Positions 46,629-56,000 of a DNA stretch of 64,000 bases are shown piece after piece. Within the stretch, counting starts at the first letter, position 1. Every line of letters begins with the position of its first letter. The notes under the pieces were generated by a model that saw only the letters and a program-made list of their open reading frames with translations, made no database searches and was not told the origin of the DNA. The DNA comes from Paeniglutamicibacter kerguelensis (GTDB lineage: Bacteria; Actinomycetota; Actinomycetes; Actinomycetales; Micrococcaceae). The position numbers were made by a program, and so were the translations under genes. The DNA lies in the NCBI RefSeq assembly GCF_017876535.1, contig NZ_JAGIOF010000001.1, positions 372,001 through 436,000 on the forward strand. Reading direction: 5' to 3'.

Positions 46629-47534
46629 ATGGCCACGCGACGTCCTCCCATGCCACGGGCCGGATCCTCGTCCGAGGACCCTCGCCGTGCGACACCCGAC
46701 CCGGGGGCTGCCCCAAGCCCGGCATCGCAGGCGGCCGGGACCCCGGGCCGCCGGGCTGCGACGGGAACCCCTTCATCCAAGGCCGCGCCCGTGCGCCCGC
46801 GAACCACGCGTGAGCCCGACAGGCCGCCGGTGCAACGGCGCGCTGCCCCGCAACCTCCAACCGCCAAGGTGATCCCGCTGGGCCGCATCAACGACGCGGC
46901 ACCCGTTGCCCCGCCGGCCCCGAAAACCAAGGCCAAGCCCAAGGGCGACCACGCAGCGGCAAGGCCGGCCAGGGCCGCCAGGGGCGAGAAGCCTCCCGCG
47001 GACAAGACGAACAAGAGCGAGCGACGCAAATCGATCGACTCCCAGCGGAGGATCGAAGACCGCAACCTGCTCTCCGGTGCGGTGCGCAAGGACGAAAAGG
47101 CCGCAAAAAAACAGCCCAAGAAGGCTCCCGAGGGCCCGGTCAAGCCGATCCCGGCGCGCAGCTTCTCCGGACGCATCCTGGCGTTGAGCATTTCGCTCTC
47201 CGTCTTCGCCATGCTTTTGGTCCCCAGCATCGGCACCTATGCTCGTCAGCGCGATGAAATCACGGCCCTGGAGTCCGTGATTGCGGCCAAGCAGGTCGAG
47301 CAGGAGGGCCTCAAGGACCAGATCGCCCGGTGGGATGATCCGCTGTATATCAAACAGCAGGCAAGAGACCGGATAAACTTGGTCATGCCCGGCGAGAGAA
47401 ACTACATGGTTGTTGGCCGCAAACCAACAGATGCCCCGCCGGTGGAAGAAAACCACAGCCCCAACGAGATTCGTACGGATCTGCCGTGGGTCGACGCGCT
47501 ATTCGACTCGGTCCAGCGCGCCGCCACGGATTGA
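46629..47534 (+). CDS. FtsB/DivIC-like septum formation initiator protein
   Basis: About 301 residues: a long disordered, Pro/Ala/Arg/Lys-rich cytoplasmic N-terminus (~180 residues), one membrane helix (RILALSISLSVFAMLLVPSI), a coiled coil (EITALESVIAAKQVEQEGLK) and a DivIC-type WDDPLYIKQQARDRINLVMP motif. In Actinobacteria this gene sits between eno and DUF501, as here. It should join the FtsL/FtsQ divisome complex. ATG at 46629 after AAGGAG; an upstream frame to 46563 lacks this signal. Confidence 0.9.
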   Translation: MATRRPPMPRAGSSSEDPRRATPDPGAAPSPASQAAGTPGRRAATGTPSSKAAPVRPRTTREPDRPPVQRRAAPQPPTAKVIPLGRINDAAPVAPPAPKTKAKPKGDHAAARPARAARGEKPPADKTNKSERRKSIDSQRRIEDRNLLSGAVRKDEKAAKKQPKKAPEGPVKPIPARSFSGRILALSISLSVFAMLLVPSIGTYARQRDEITALESVIAAKQVEQEGLKDQIARWDDPLYIKQQARDRINLVMPGERNYMVVGRKPTDAPPVEENHSPNEIRTDLPWVDALFDSVQRAATD

Positions 47535-47567
47535 TCCCCCCCCCGACACGAGGAGAAGTCCCCAACC

Positions 47568-48272
47568 GTGGACGCCGAAAACCCAAATCACGAAGCACTT
47601 GATGCCGCTGCACGCGTTCCCAGCGAGCAAGACCTGGACACGCTCTCGCGCCAGCTGAACCGCCCGGTGCGCGACGTGGTGGAAATCGGCGCCCGCTGCG
47701 TGTGCGGCAACCCGCTGGTGGCAACCACCGCGCCGCGGCTGTCCTCGGGCATCCCGTTCCCCACCACCTACTACCTCACGCACCCGGTGATCACCTCGGC
47801 AGTGTCCCGCCTCGAGGCGGCCGGCCTGATGATCGAGATGAACGCCGAGCTCGGCGAAGACGCGGACCTGGCACGGGCCTACGAGCTGGCCCACCAGCAC
47901 TACCTGGCCGTGCGCGACGCCATCGGCGAACGCTCCGGCACCGGCCCGGTTCCGGAAATCGCAGGCATCTCCGCCGGCGGCATGCCCACCCGCGTGAAGT
48001 GCCTTCACGTGTTGGTCGGCCACTCGCTGGCGGCCGGCCCCGGCATCAACCCGCTCGGCGACCGAGCGCTGGAAGGCATCGGCGAGTGGTGGACAAAGGA
48101 CAAGTGCTACTGCACCGGCGCCTGGGACACCGAGGGCCCGGCCCCCAGCCAGGACCGTTCGCGCCACGTGAAGACCCAGTCCGTGGACCCGGCCATCAAG
48201 CAGGCCGAGCGCGCAGCGGCCCGCGCGGCCCGCGAGGCCGCGGCTGCCACCGAATCCGAAACCGGGAAGTAG
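47568..48272 (+). CDS. DUF501 domain-containing protein
   Basis: A 234-residue cytoplasmic protein. The DUF501 domain (about 20-175) includes VVEIGARCVCGNPLVATTAP, PTTYYLTHPVITSAVSRLEA and GGMPTRVKCLHVLVGHSLAA. Conserved Cys and His residues suggest metal binding, but no activity is known. The C-terminal ~35 residues are an Ala-rich helix. It lies between the FtsB-like gene and ppx, a conserved actinobacterial order. Confidence 0.92.
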   Translation: MDAENPNHEALDAAARVPSEQDLDTLSRQLNRPVRDVVEIGARCVCGNPLVATTAPRLSSGIPFPTTYYLTHPVITSAVSRLEAAGLMIEMNAELGEDADLARAYELAHQHYLAVRDAIGERSGTGPVPEIAGISAGGMPTRVKCLHVLVGHSLAAGPGINPLGDRALEGIGEWWTKDKCYCTGAWDTEGPAPSQDRSRHVKTQSVDPAIKQAERAAARAAREAAAATESETGK

Positions 48273-48285
48273 GCAACACCCCTCC

Positions 48286-49236
48286 ATGGCACGCGTTGCA
48301 GCAATCGACTGCGGAACCAATTCCATCCGACTGCTCATCGCAGACATCGAGCAGGGCCCCACGGGTCCGGTGCTGGCCGATGTGCTGCGCCAGATGCGTG
48401 TGGTGCGCCTGGGCCAGGGCGTTGACGCCACAGGTGTGTTTGCGCCCGAGGCCCTGGAACGCACCTTCCTGGCGATCGACGAGTATGCGGCAATGATCAA
48501 GGAGCACGGCGCCTCCAAGGTCCGCTTTGTCGCGACCTCCGCCACGCGCGATGCCAAGAACCGCGGCGAATTCATCGACGCGGTGAAGGAGCGCCTCGGC
48601 GTGGAACCCGAGGTCGTGGCCGGGGACGAGGAAGCCGCGCTGTCCTTCACCGGCGCCATCTCGGTGGCGCCCCCGGCCCCGGGAACCAACGTCCTGGTGG
48701 TGGACCTCGGCGGGGGATCCACCGAATTCGTGCTCGGGGGAGCGGACGGCCCGCAGTCCGCACTGAGCATGGACATGGGGTGCGTGCGGCTCACCGAACG
48801 CTTCTGGGGCCAGGAACAGCCCACTGCCGCGCAGATCGCCGCGGCCAGGGCCGAGGTCAACGGGGTGCTCGACGAGGCGTCCCGCAGCATCGACTTCTCC
48901 GCGGTGGACCGGATCATCGGCGTGGCGGGGACCATCACCACGCTCACCGCCTCGGCCCTGGGACTGCGGGCCTATGATTCGGCAGCCATCCACGGCACCG
49001 AACTCGGCATCGAAAAGCTGCTCGAAAGCGTCGAGTCCATGCTGTCCGCAGACCGTGGAACCCGTGCCTCGCTTGGCTACATGCACCCGGGACGGGTCGA
49101 TGTCATTGCGGCGGGGGCACTGGTCTATGGATGCATCCTTGAGCGGGTGCGCGTGGCCACGAACGGGGCCATCGAGACGGCCACCGCGTCCGAGCACGAT
49201 ATTCTTGATGGAATTGCCTTGGGCCTCAGCGGATAA
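48286..49236 (+). CDS. ppx: Ppx/GppA family phosphatase (exopolyphosphatase)
   Basis: A 316-residue ASKHA-fold enzyme. Phosphate loops AAIDCGTNSIRLLIAD and VVDLGGGSTEFVLGG are present, plus VATSATRDAKNRGEF and VAGTITTLTASALGL. It is the short form without the C-terminal HD domain, as in mycobacterial Ppx1. It should hydrolyse polyphosphate or (p)ppGpp-type substrates. 13 nt after DUF501. Confidence 0.93.
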   Translation: MARVAAIDCGTNSIRLLIADIEQGPTGPVLADVLRQMRVVRLGQGVDATGVFAPEALERTFLAIDEYAAMIKEHGASKVRFVATSATRDAKNRGEFIDAVKERLGVEPEVVAGDEEAALSFTGAISVAPPAPGTNVLVVDLGGGSTEFVLGGADGPQSALSMDMGCVRLTERFWGQEQPTAAQIAAARAEVNGVLDEASRSIDFSAVDRIIGVAGTITTLTASALGLRAYDSAAIHGTELGIEKLLESVESMLSADRGTRASLGYMHPGRVDVIAAGALVYGCILERVRVATNGAIETATASEHDILDGIALGLSG

Positions 49237-49278
49237 AGAATGTAGCTGTACCCGTAACAGAAATTGGTAGGTGAGCCC

Positions 49279-50772
49279 TTGAAGCGACGACTGCACCGCA
49301 CCGGTGCCATGATTCTCAGCCTAGGCCTCTGCGCGGCCATGGCGCTGTTTGGGGCCTCGAGCGCCAACGCGGATGGCGTACGTGACAGCGAGTGGTGGCT
49401 TGAGTCATCGGGCATCACCAAGGCCTGGGAGGTTTCCAAGGGCCAGGGCGTGAAGGTCGCCGTCATCGACACGGGAATCGACACCTCGCACCCGGACCTT
49501 GTCGACGTCGTGGCCGGCGGCAAGGACGTCTCCGGCGCAGGCGCCGCCGACGGCTCCAAGCCGCTGGGAAACCTGCCCGAGCACGGCACTCTGGTGGCGA
49601 CGCTGTTGGCCGGACGGGGAAACAACTCGGTGGAGATCGACGGTGCGCGGGCCGAGGCCGAGGCGCAGCAGATCGCCTACGACCGGGCCGTCCAGAGCGC
49701 CGAAGCGGCGGGGGAGACGCCGCCGGAGAAGCCCGAGCCCATCGAGGTCCCCGCCCCCGGGCCCGGACCCGACGGAGTCGTTGGCGTGGCCCCGGAAGCC
49801 GAGCTGCTCTCGGTCTCCCTCTGGATGGGAACCGAAAACCCCGCCGGCACCAGCGTCGAGGACCAGGTCCCGGCCGCCGTCATCTGGGCCGTCGACAACG
49901 GCGCCCGGGTCATCAACATGTCCCTGGGCTCCACCCGGCCCGAGTGGCCGGTGAGCTGGGACAGGGCATTCAAGTACGCCGAGGACCACGACGTGGTCGT
50001 CGTGGCGGCGGCTGGCAACCGAGCCGGCGGCATGAACCAGGTCGGCGCGCCGGCGACGATTCCCGGGGTCCTGACGGTTGCGGGCATCGACCGCGAGGGC
50101 AAGGCCAGCGTGGATTCCTCCACCGAGGGCATCAGCATCGGCGTTGCGGCCCCGGCCGAGCCGCTGGTCGGCGGACTGCCCGACGGCGGCTACGCCGACT
50201 GGTCGGGCACCTCGGGCGCAGCCCCGCTGGTCTCCGGCGTTGCGGCGATGATCCGTGCGAAGTACCCGGAGATGAAGGCCCCCCAAGTCATCAACCGCAT
50301 CCTGTACACGGCGCGGGACGCGGGAAAGCCGGGGGTGGACAACCTCTACGGGCACGGCATCCTCGATGCCTACTCGGCGCTGACGGCCGATGTGCCGATG
50401 GTGGCGCAGAACCCCATGAACACCATCACCGAATGGATCAGGGTGCACCGCCGCAGCGCGAAGCCGAGCACCTCGCCAAGCCTCGACCCCGGGGTGTCCA
50501 CGGAAACCTCAGACATCGCCCCGATCGCGGCCCCCCAGCCGCAGGCCCCCCTGGAGGAGGGCAAGGTCCTGCAGCCGGTGTTGGTGCTCGGGTTCGGCGC
50601 GCTGTTGCTCTTCACCATCGTTGGCGGCTCCACCCACTACGTGCGTTCCGCGCGGACCAAGCGGCGTGCGGAAGCGGCAACCGTCGGCTCCGTCGCCTCG
50701 CTGAAACTGGAAGAGCCCGGAGGGGAACGGGACATCTTCGACGACCTGCCGGAGTCCGGTCCCAGGCACTGA
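49279..50772 (+). CDS. Membrane-anchored S8 subtilisin-like protease (mycosin-like)
   Basis: About 497 residues. A signal peptide (RTGAMILSLGLCAAMALFGA) precedes the catalytic domain: Asp in VAVIDTGIDTSHPD, His in LPEHGTLVATLLAG, Asn in VAAAGN and Ser in WSGTSGAAPLVSGVAA. An insert after the His region (about 118-160, Ala/Glu then Pro-rich) resembles the mycosin loop. A C-terminal helix (VLQPVLVLGFGALLLFTIVG) anchors it. Start taken as TTG 49279; TTG 49264 adds five codons. No type VII secretion genes lie nearby. Confidence 0.88.
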   Translation: MKRRLHRTGAMILSLGLCAAMALFGASSANADGVRDSEWWLESSGITKAWEVSKGQGVKVAVIDTGIDTSHPDLVDVVAGGKDVSGAGAADGSKPLGNLPEHGTLVATLLAGRGNNSVEIDGARAEAEAQQIAYDRAVQSAEAAGETPPEKPEPIEVPAPGPGPDGVVGVAPEAELLSVSLWMGTENPAGTSVEDQVPAAVIWAVDNGARVINMSLGSTRPEWPVSWDRAFKYAEDHDVVVVAAAGNRAGGMNQVGAPATIPGVLTVAGIDREGKASVDSSTEGISIGVAAPAEPLVGGLPDGGYADWSGTSGAAPLVSGVAAMIRAKYPEMKAPQVINRILYTARDAGKPGVDNLYGHGILDAYSALTADVPMVAQNPMNTITEWIRVHRRSAKPSTSPSLDPGVSTETSDIAPIAAPQPQAPLEEGKVLQPVLVLGFGALLLFTIVGGSTHYVRSARTKRRAEAATVGSVASLKLEEPGGERDIFDDLPESGPRH

Positions 50773-50792
50773 TTTGGCGCCCGCCGAGCATT

Positions 50793-50831
50793 AGTGAACA
50801 TTTTCACAAACGGTCTTTTTCGCGATACTAT
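50793..50831 (+). promoter_or_regulatory. ndh promoter with overlapping CRP/GlxR-like site
   Basis: TTCACA (50803-50808) and TACTAT (50826-50831) are 17 nt apart. The expected start of transcription coincides with the ATG at 50838, so the mRNA is probably leaderless. AGTGA-N6-TCACA (50793-50808) covers the -35, nine of ten matches to TGTGA-N6-TCACA, centred about 37 nt before the start. Such a position allows repression or class II activation. Confidence 0.6.
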
Positions 50832-50837
50832 GGGCAC

Positions 50838-52211
50838 ATGCCTATCACTGAACAACTTTCCGATCGCCCGCGCATTCTTGTAGTCGGCGGCGGCTATGTC
50901 GGACTCTACGTCGCGATGAAACTGCAGAAGAAGGTCAAGGACCACGGCGGCATCGTCACCGTCGTCGACCCGCTTCCGTACATGACCTACCAGCCCTTCC
51001 TTCCCGAGGTTGCCGGCGGCCAGATCGAACCGCGCCACGCCGTGGTTTCGCACCGCCAACACCTCAAGCACGCCGAACTGATCAATGGCCGCGTCTCGGC
51101 CATCGACCACAAGAACAACAAGGCCGTCATCGTGCCGGTTGCTGGCGAGCCGTTCGAGATCGAATACCGCGACGTCGTCATGGCCGCCGGTGCCATCACC
51201 CGCACCTTCCCGATCCCGGGCCTGGCCGACACCGGCATCGGCCTGAAGACGATCGAAGAAGCCGTTGCCCTGCGCAACAAGATCCTTGAGCGCATCGAAT
51301 CCGCCTCGCTGATGACCGACGCCGCCGAGCGCAAGCGCGCGCTGACCTTCGTTGTCATCGGTGGCGGCTTTGCCGGTATCGAAACCATCGCCGAGATCGA
51401 GGACATGGCCCGCCACGCGGCCAAGCTCAACGGCCGCATCGAAAAGGGCGAACTGCGCTTTGTCGTCGTCGAGGCCATGGGCCGCATCATGCCCGAGGTC
51501 ACCGAAGAGCAGGCAGTGTGGGTCGTCGACCACCTGCGCAGCCGCGGCATCGAGGTCATGCTCAACACCTCGCTGGCCAACGCCGAGGGCGGTGTCATGC
51601 AGCTGATCAACATGGCCGACAAGTCCCCGGCCGAGACCTTCGAAACCGACACCCTGATCTGGACCGCAGGCGTCATGGCCAACCCGATGGTCCGCTCCAC
51701 CGATTTCCCGATCGAAGCCCGCGGACGTGTCATGACCGGCACCGACCTGCGCATCACCGGCGAAGACGGCGTTGCCATCGAGGGCGCCTGGGCAGCCGGC
51801 GACGTTTCGGCGGTGCCCGATGTGACCGGAGGCCTGCCGGACGGCACCTGCGTGCCCAACGCACAGCACGCCGTGCGCCAGGCCAAGTTGCTTGCAAAGA
51901 ACCTGTACGCCGCCCGCTACGGCGTCGGCCAGGTCAAGAACTACAAGCACAAGAACCTCGGCGCCGTTGCCGGCTTCGGTGCGCACAAGGGTGTCGCCAA
52001 GGTCATGGGCATCAAGCTCAAGGGCTTCCCGGCCTGGCTTGCGCACCGCGGCTACCACGGCATGGCCATGCCGACGTTCGAGCGCAAGTTCCGCGTGGTG
52101 GGCGGCTGGTTCACCTCGCTGCTCTTCCAGCGCGACACGCTGCAGCTGAACAACCTGGAAAACCCGCGCGCCGCTTTCGTGGAGGCAGCAACCCCGAAGC
52201 CGCGCGTCTAA
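50838..52211 (+). CDS. ndh: Type II NADH dehydrogenase (NAD(P)/FAD-dependent oxidoreductase)
   Basis: A 457-residue flavoprotein. FAD motif ILVVGGGYVGLYVAMKLQKK at the N-terminus, NADH motif FVVIGGGFAGIETIAEIEDM near residue 175 and a second FAD contact GAWAAGDVSAVPDVTGG near 316. The C-terminal region should bind the membrane and quinone. It passes electrons from NADH to menaquinone without proton pumping. The start is the ATG at 50838; a longer open frame through the protease gene is not real coding. Its promoter carries a CRP/GlxR-like site. Confidence 0.95.
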   Translation: MPITEQLSDRPRILVVGGGYVGLYVAMKLQKKVKDHGGIVTVVDPLPYMTYQPFLPEVAGGQIEPRHAVVSHRQHLKHAELINGRVSAIDHKNNKAVIVPVAGEPFEIEYRDVVMAAGAITRTFPIPGLADTGIGLKTIEEAVALRNKILERIESASLMTDAAERKRALTFVVIGGGFAGIETIAEIEDMARHAAKLNGRIEKGELRFVVVEAMGRIMPEVTEEQAVWVVDHLRSRGIEVMLNTSLANAEGGVMQLINMADKSPAETFETDTLIWTAGVMANPMVRSTDFPIEARGRVMTGTDLRITGEDGVAIEGAWAAGDVSAVPDVTGGLPDGTCVPNAQHAVRQAKLLAKNLYAARYGVGQVKNYKHKNLGAVAGFGAHKGVAKVMGIKLKGFPAWLAHRGYHGMAMPTFERKFRVVGGWFTSLLFQRDTLQLNNLENPRAAFVEAATPKPRV

Positions 52212-52318
52212 GGGGTCGCCGCTCTTCCGGCAACGGCCCAAGTGATAGGGCAGGGCTCGGAGCAGGAAGGGCCGAACCGTGGCCGCCGTGCGAACAATTG
52301 ATTCGCCGGCGGCCACGT

Positions 52319-52348
52319 TTCACACCAAAGCTCCCGATCGCGTACGCT
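52319..52348 (+). promoter_or_regulatory. Possible promoter of tRNA-Leu
   Basis: TTCACA (52319-52324) and TACGCT (52343-52348) are 18 nt apart and would start transcription just before the tRNA at 52360. The -10 is weak (three of six matches). Confidence 0.35.
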
Positions 52349-52359
52349 TGATCTGGTAG

Positions 52360-52441
52360 GCCCCCATGGTGGAATTGGCATACACGACTGACTTAAAATC
52401 AGTTGCCGAAAGGCTTGTGGGTTCGAGTCCCACTGGGGGTA
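52360..52441 (+). tRNA. tRNA-Leu (anticodon UAA)
   Basis: An 82-nt class II tRNA. Acceptor arms GCCCCCA (52360-52366) and TGGGGGT (52434-52440) pair with one G-U, then discriminator A. The anticodon stem ACTGA/TCAGT encloses CTTAAAA, giving anticodon TAA at 52394-52396. The variable arm (GCCGAAAGGC region) and the T arm GTGGG-TTCGAGT-CCCAC are clear. CCA is not encoded. It reads UUA, a rare codon in this genome, and is the counterpart of Streptomyces bldA. Confidence 0.96.
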
Positions 52442-52450
52442 CATGATAGC

Positions 52451-52508
52451 AAAATGCGGTTGTTGAAGTTCTTGAAAGAGAACTTCGGCAACCGCATTTT
52501 GCATTTTT
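52451..52508 (+). terminator. Terminator after tRNA-Leu
   Basis: AAAATGCGGTTG (52451-52462) pairs with CAACCGCATTTT (52489-52500), with an inner GAAGTTCT/AGAACTTC stem; GCATTTTTCG follows. Strong intrinsic terminator. Between it and livK, TTGTGT (52686-52691) and TATTAG (52710-52715) may form the livK promoter. Confidence 0.85.
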
Positions 52509-52778
52509 CGGACGGCTTTGGATATTTCCATTCATTCCGTCCATGGGTGCGTTTCGCTTCGTCCAAGTAGTTCGGCTCCTGTCGTTAGCCACGGGACCCA
52601 CTCCGACGGGTTCCATAGAGATGCAAGTGAGACCGGGGCCACCAATCGCCCGTTACGTTGCTGTGATCAACTACGCCTTATATTGTTGTGTGATTTACGT
52701 TACGTTCCTTATTAGCCGGGGAGCCTCGGCTGCCTTCTGGGCGATTGCTTCGGGGGCATACTTTTGAGGAGAGCCAAC

Positions 52779-54056
52779 ATGGTCGCACGTGCACGATCGC
52801 GTTTTACTCGAGGAGGCCGTCTACTCGCGGTTGGAGCCGCAGTGGCCTTGACCGCCACCGCATGCGGAGGTGGAGGCGGAAGCACAACCAGTGAATCTCC
52901 CGGCGGGTCCGGAGCACCGGCGGCATCGGGGGACGGTCAGCTGAAGCTCGGCACACTGCTGCCCAACACCGGCGCACTGAGCTTCTTCGGGCCGCCGATG
53001 ACGGCGGGCGTGGATCTGGCAGTCAAGGAGATCAACGCGGCCGGCGGGGTGAACGGGAAAGACGTGACCACCATTAGCCGCGATTCGGGCGACACGACGA
53101 CGAACATTGCCACCCAATCGACCACCGAAATGTTGGGCCAAGGAGTTTCAGCAATCATCGGCGCAGCCTCCTCCGGCGTGACCAAGACCGTGATCAACCA
53201 GATCACCGGCGAGAGCACGCTGATGATGTCGCCGGCCAACACCTCGCCGGACTTCAGCACCTGGGACGACAAGGGGCTGTACTGGCGGACCGCGCCCTCC
53301 GACGTCATGCAGGGCCGCATCCTGGGCAACGTCATGGTTGCAGATGGTGCTTCGAGTGTCGGCATGATCGTGCTCAACGACGCCTACGGCACCGGCCTGG
53401 CCAAGAACATCCGGTCCGCCGTCGAAGGCGCGGGTGGCGAGATCGTGGCCGAATCAATGTTCAATGAGGGCGACTCGCAATTCTCGTCCCAGGTTGACGA
53501 GATCGTGGCGGCTAATCCCGATGCCATTGCCATCTTGAGCTTCGACCAGGCACGCTCCATCATTCCGTTGTTGGTCCAAAAGGGCGTCCCGGCAAGCAAG
53601 ATGTACTTTGTTGACGGCAACCTCACTGATTACTCAAAGGACTTCGACAAGGGCACCTTGGAGGGCGCGCAGGGTACCCAGCCGGGTTCCTTCGCCAAGG
53701 ACGACTTCAAGGCGCGCCTGGCGACGGTCAACGACAAGCTCAAGGACTGGAACTACGCCGCTGAGTCCTACGACGCCGCCACCGTGATTGCCTTGGCCGC
53801 CACCGCAGCCAAGGCTGCCGACGGGAAATCGATTGCCGCGCAGCTCGAGGCGGTTTCGCGTGACGGAGAAAAGTGCACCGATTTCGCCTCATGCAAAAAG
53901 CTGCTCGATGAGGGCAAGGACATCGACTACGACGGCATCTCGGGCCCGATCAGCTTCGACAAGAACGGCGATATCTCCGAGGGCATCATGGGCATCTACA
54001 AGTACGACGACAACAACGTTCCACAGCCGCTGCGCGAAGAGGCCGGCGCAGTCTAG
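52779..54056 (+). CDS. livK: Branched-chain amino acid ABC transporter substrate-binding lipoprotein
   Basis: A 425-residue periplasmic-binding-protein-fold lipoprotein. The signal peptide ends at a lipobox TATACGGGGG, followed by a Gly/Ser linker. LKLGTLLPNTGALSFFGPPM opens the Peripla_BP_6 domain; ALSFFGPPMTAGVDLAVKEI and GAASSGVTKTVINQITGEST are typical. The ATG at 52779 has GAGGAGAG 5 nt upstream. It is convergent with the livHMGF genes rather than in their operon, but is the obvious partner. Ligand class is inferred from this. Confidence 0.9.
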   Translation: MVARARSRFTRGGRLLAVGAAVALTATACGGGGGSTTSESPGGSGAPAASGDGQLKLGTLLPNTGALSFFGPPMTAGVDLAVKEINAAGGVNGKDVTTISRDSGDTTTNIATQSTTEMLGQGVSAIIGAASSGVTKTVINQITGESTLMMSPANTSPDFSTWDDKGLYWRTAPSDVMQGRILGNVMVADGASSVGMIVLNDAYGTGLAKNIRSAVEGAGGEIVAESMFNEGDSQFSSQVDEIVAANPDAIAILSFDQARSIIPLLVQKGVPASKMYFVDGNLTDYSKDFDKGTLEGAQGTQPGSFAKDDFKARLATVNDKLKDWNYAAESYDAATVIALAATAAKAADGKSIAAQLEAVSRDGEKCTDFASCKKLLDEGKDIDYDGISGPISFDKNGDISEGIMGIYKYDDNNVPQPLREEAGAV

Positions 54057-54085
54057 CGCCGGCATCGTCCGCTAGTGCCGACCGG

Positions 54086-54122
54086 AAGAAGGGGTTGGGT
54101 TCAATGAACCCAACCCCTTCTT
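54086..54122. terminator. Bidirectional terminator between livK and livF
   Basis: Perfect 16-bp arms AAGAAGGGGTTGGGTT (54086-54101) and its complement (54107-54122) around CAATG, serving both converging transcripts. Confidence 0.85.
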
Positions 54123-54156
54123 TGCATGCGTTCGGGTCTCCCGTGGGCGTTTGTGC

Positions 54157-54938
<782 letters not shown>

Positions 54939-54942
<4 letters not shown>

Positions 54943-56000
54943 GGCTTCCCCTGGGTCTCGTCGGTTGAGCTGGTTGGGTCGGTTGGATCGATTGGATCGA
55001 TTGGTTCGTTGGGCGTCAGCAATTCGCCGGCGTCCTCCGTACCCACCACGGATTCCTCATCTTCGCTGAGGGCATCTTCGAGCTTCGCTGCCCCTTCTGC
55101 GGTGCCGAGGTCGACGTCGTGGTGTGCGCCAAGGTAGGCATCGATCACGGCCGGGTCCTGCATGACCGCCTGCGGAGGGCCTTCGGCCACCACCCGGCCC
55201 TCGGCCATGACTATGACCCAGTCGGCGATATGCCGGACCATGTGCATGTCGTGCTCTACGAAAAGCACGGTGGTTCCGGTGGCTTTCAGGTTCTTGATGT
55301 GGTCCAGAAGCGATTGTGTTAGTGCGGGGTTCACGCCGGCCATCGGTTCATCCAGCATCACCAGACGAGGTGCGGCCATGAGAGCGCGGGCCATTTCCAG
55401 GAGCTTGCGTTGTCCACCGGAAAGGGACGCTGCATAGTCTTCACGTTTTTCGTGGAGCTTGAATTTCTTCAGCAGTTCATCCGCCGTGGTGGTCAGTTCG
55501 GCTTCGCGAGCCTTCCAAAGCCAGGGGAACATTGCTTTCCATAAGGATTCCCCGGGCTGGTCCTTGCCGCCCAAGCGCATGTTCTCGATGACGGTGAGCT
55601 TGCCCATGACCTTGGTCAGTTGGAAGGTGCGCACCATTCCCATGCGGGCAACTCGGTGGGGAGGGACCCCGGAGAGGCCGTGCCCGTCGAAGGTCCATGA
55701 ACCGGCATTGGGCGTGTCGAAGCCCGTGAGCAGGTTGAAGAGCGTGGTCTTCCCGGCTCCGTTGGGTCCGATCAGGGCAGTAATCTTGTGCCTGGGGATC
55801 TCCACGTGGTCCACGTCGACGGCGTGCAGCGCACCAAAGGTACGCCGCACCCCGTCGGCGATGATAATCGGATCCCGTTTTGCGCAGCCGGGCTCGGCCG
55901 GGCCAAGCGCAATCGGCCGGGCGTCGTGGACGTAGGGGTTTTCTGGTTCGGGGGATATGCCTGTGGAAGGTGAATCCGCGAACTGTTGTGCATCGGTCAT
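54939..56000 (-). CDS. livG: Branched-chain amino acid ABC transporter ATP-binding protein LivG, with extensions
   Basis: A 353-residue ABC ATPase, about 100 longer than usual LivG. The core has Walker A GPNGAGKTT (about 78-86), signature LSGGQRKLLEMARALM and Walker B LVMLDEPMAGVNP. The first ~45 residues are hydrophilic. The last ~60 are acidic and end in a simple-sequence Ile/Asp/Pro/Thr stretch (PIDPIDPTDPTSSTDET), encoded by GGTTGGATCGATT-type repeats at about 54964-55010. Overlaps livM and livF by 4 nt each. Confidence 0.92.
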
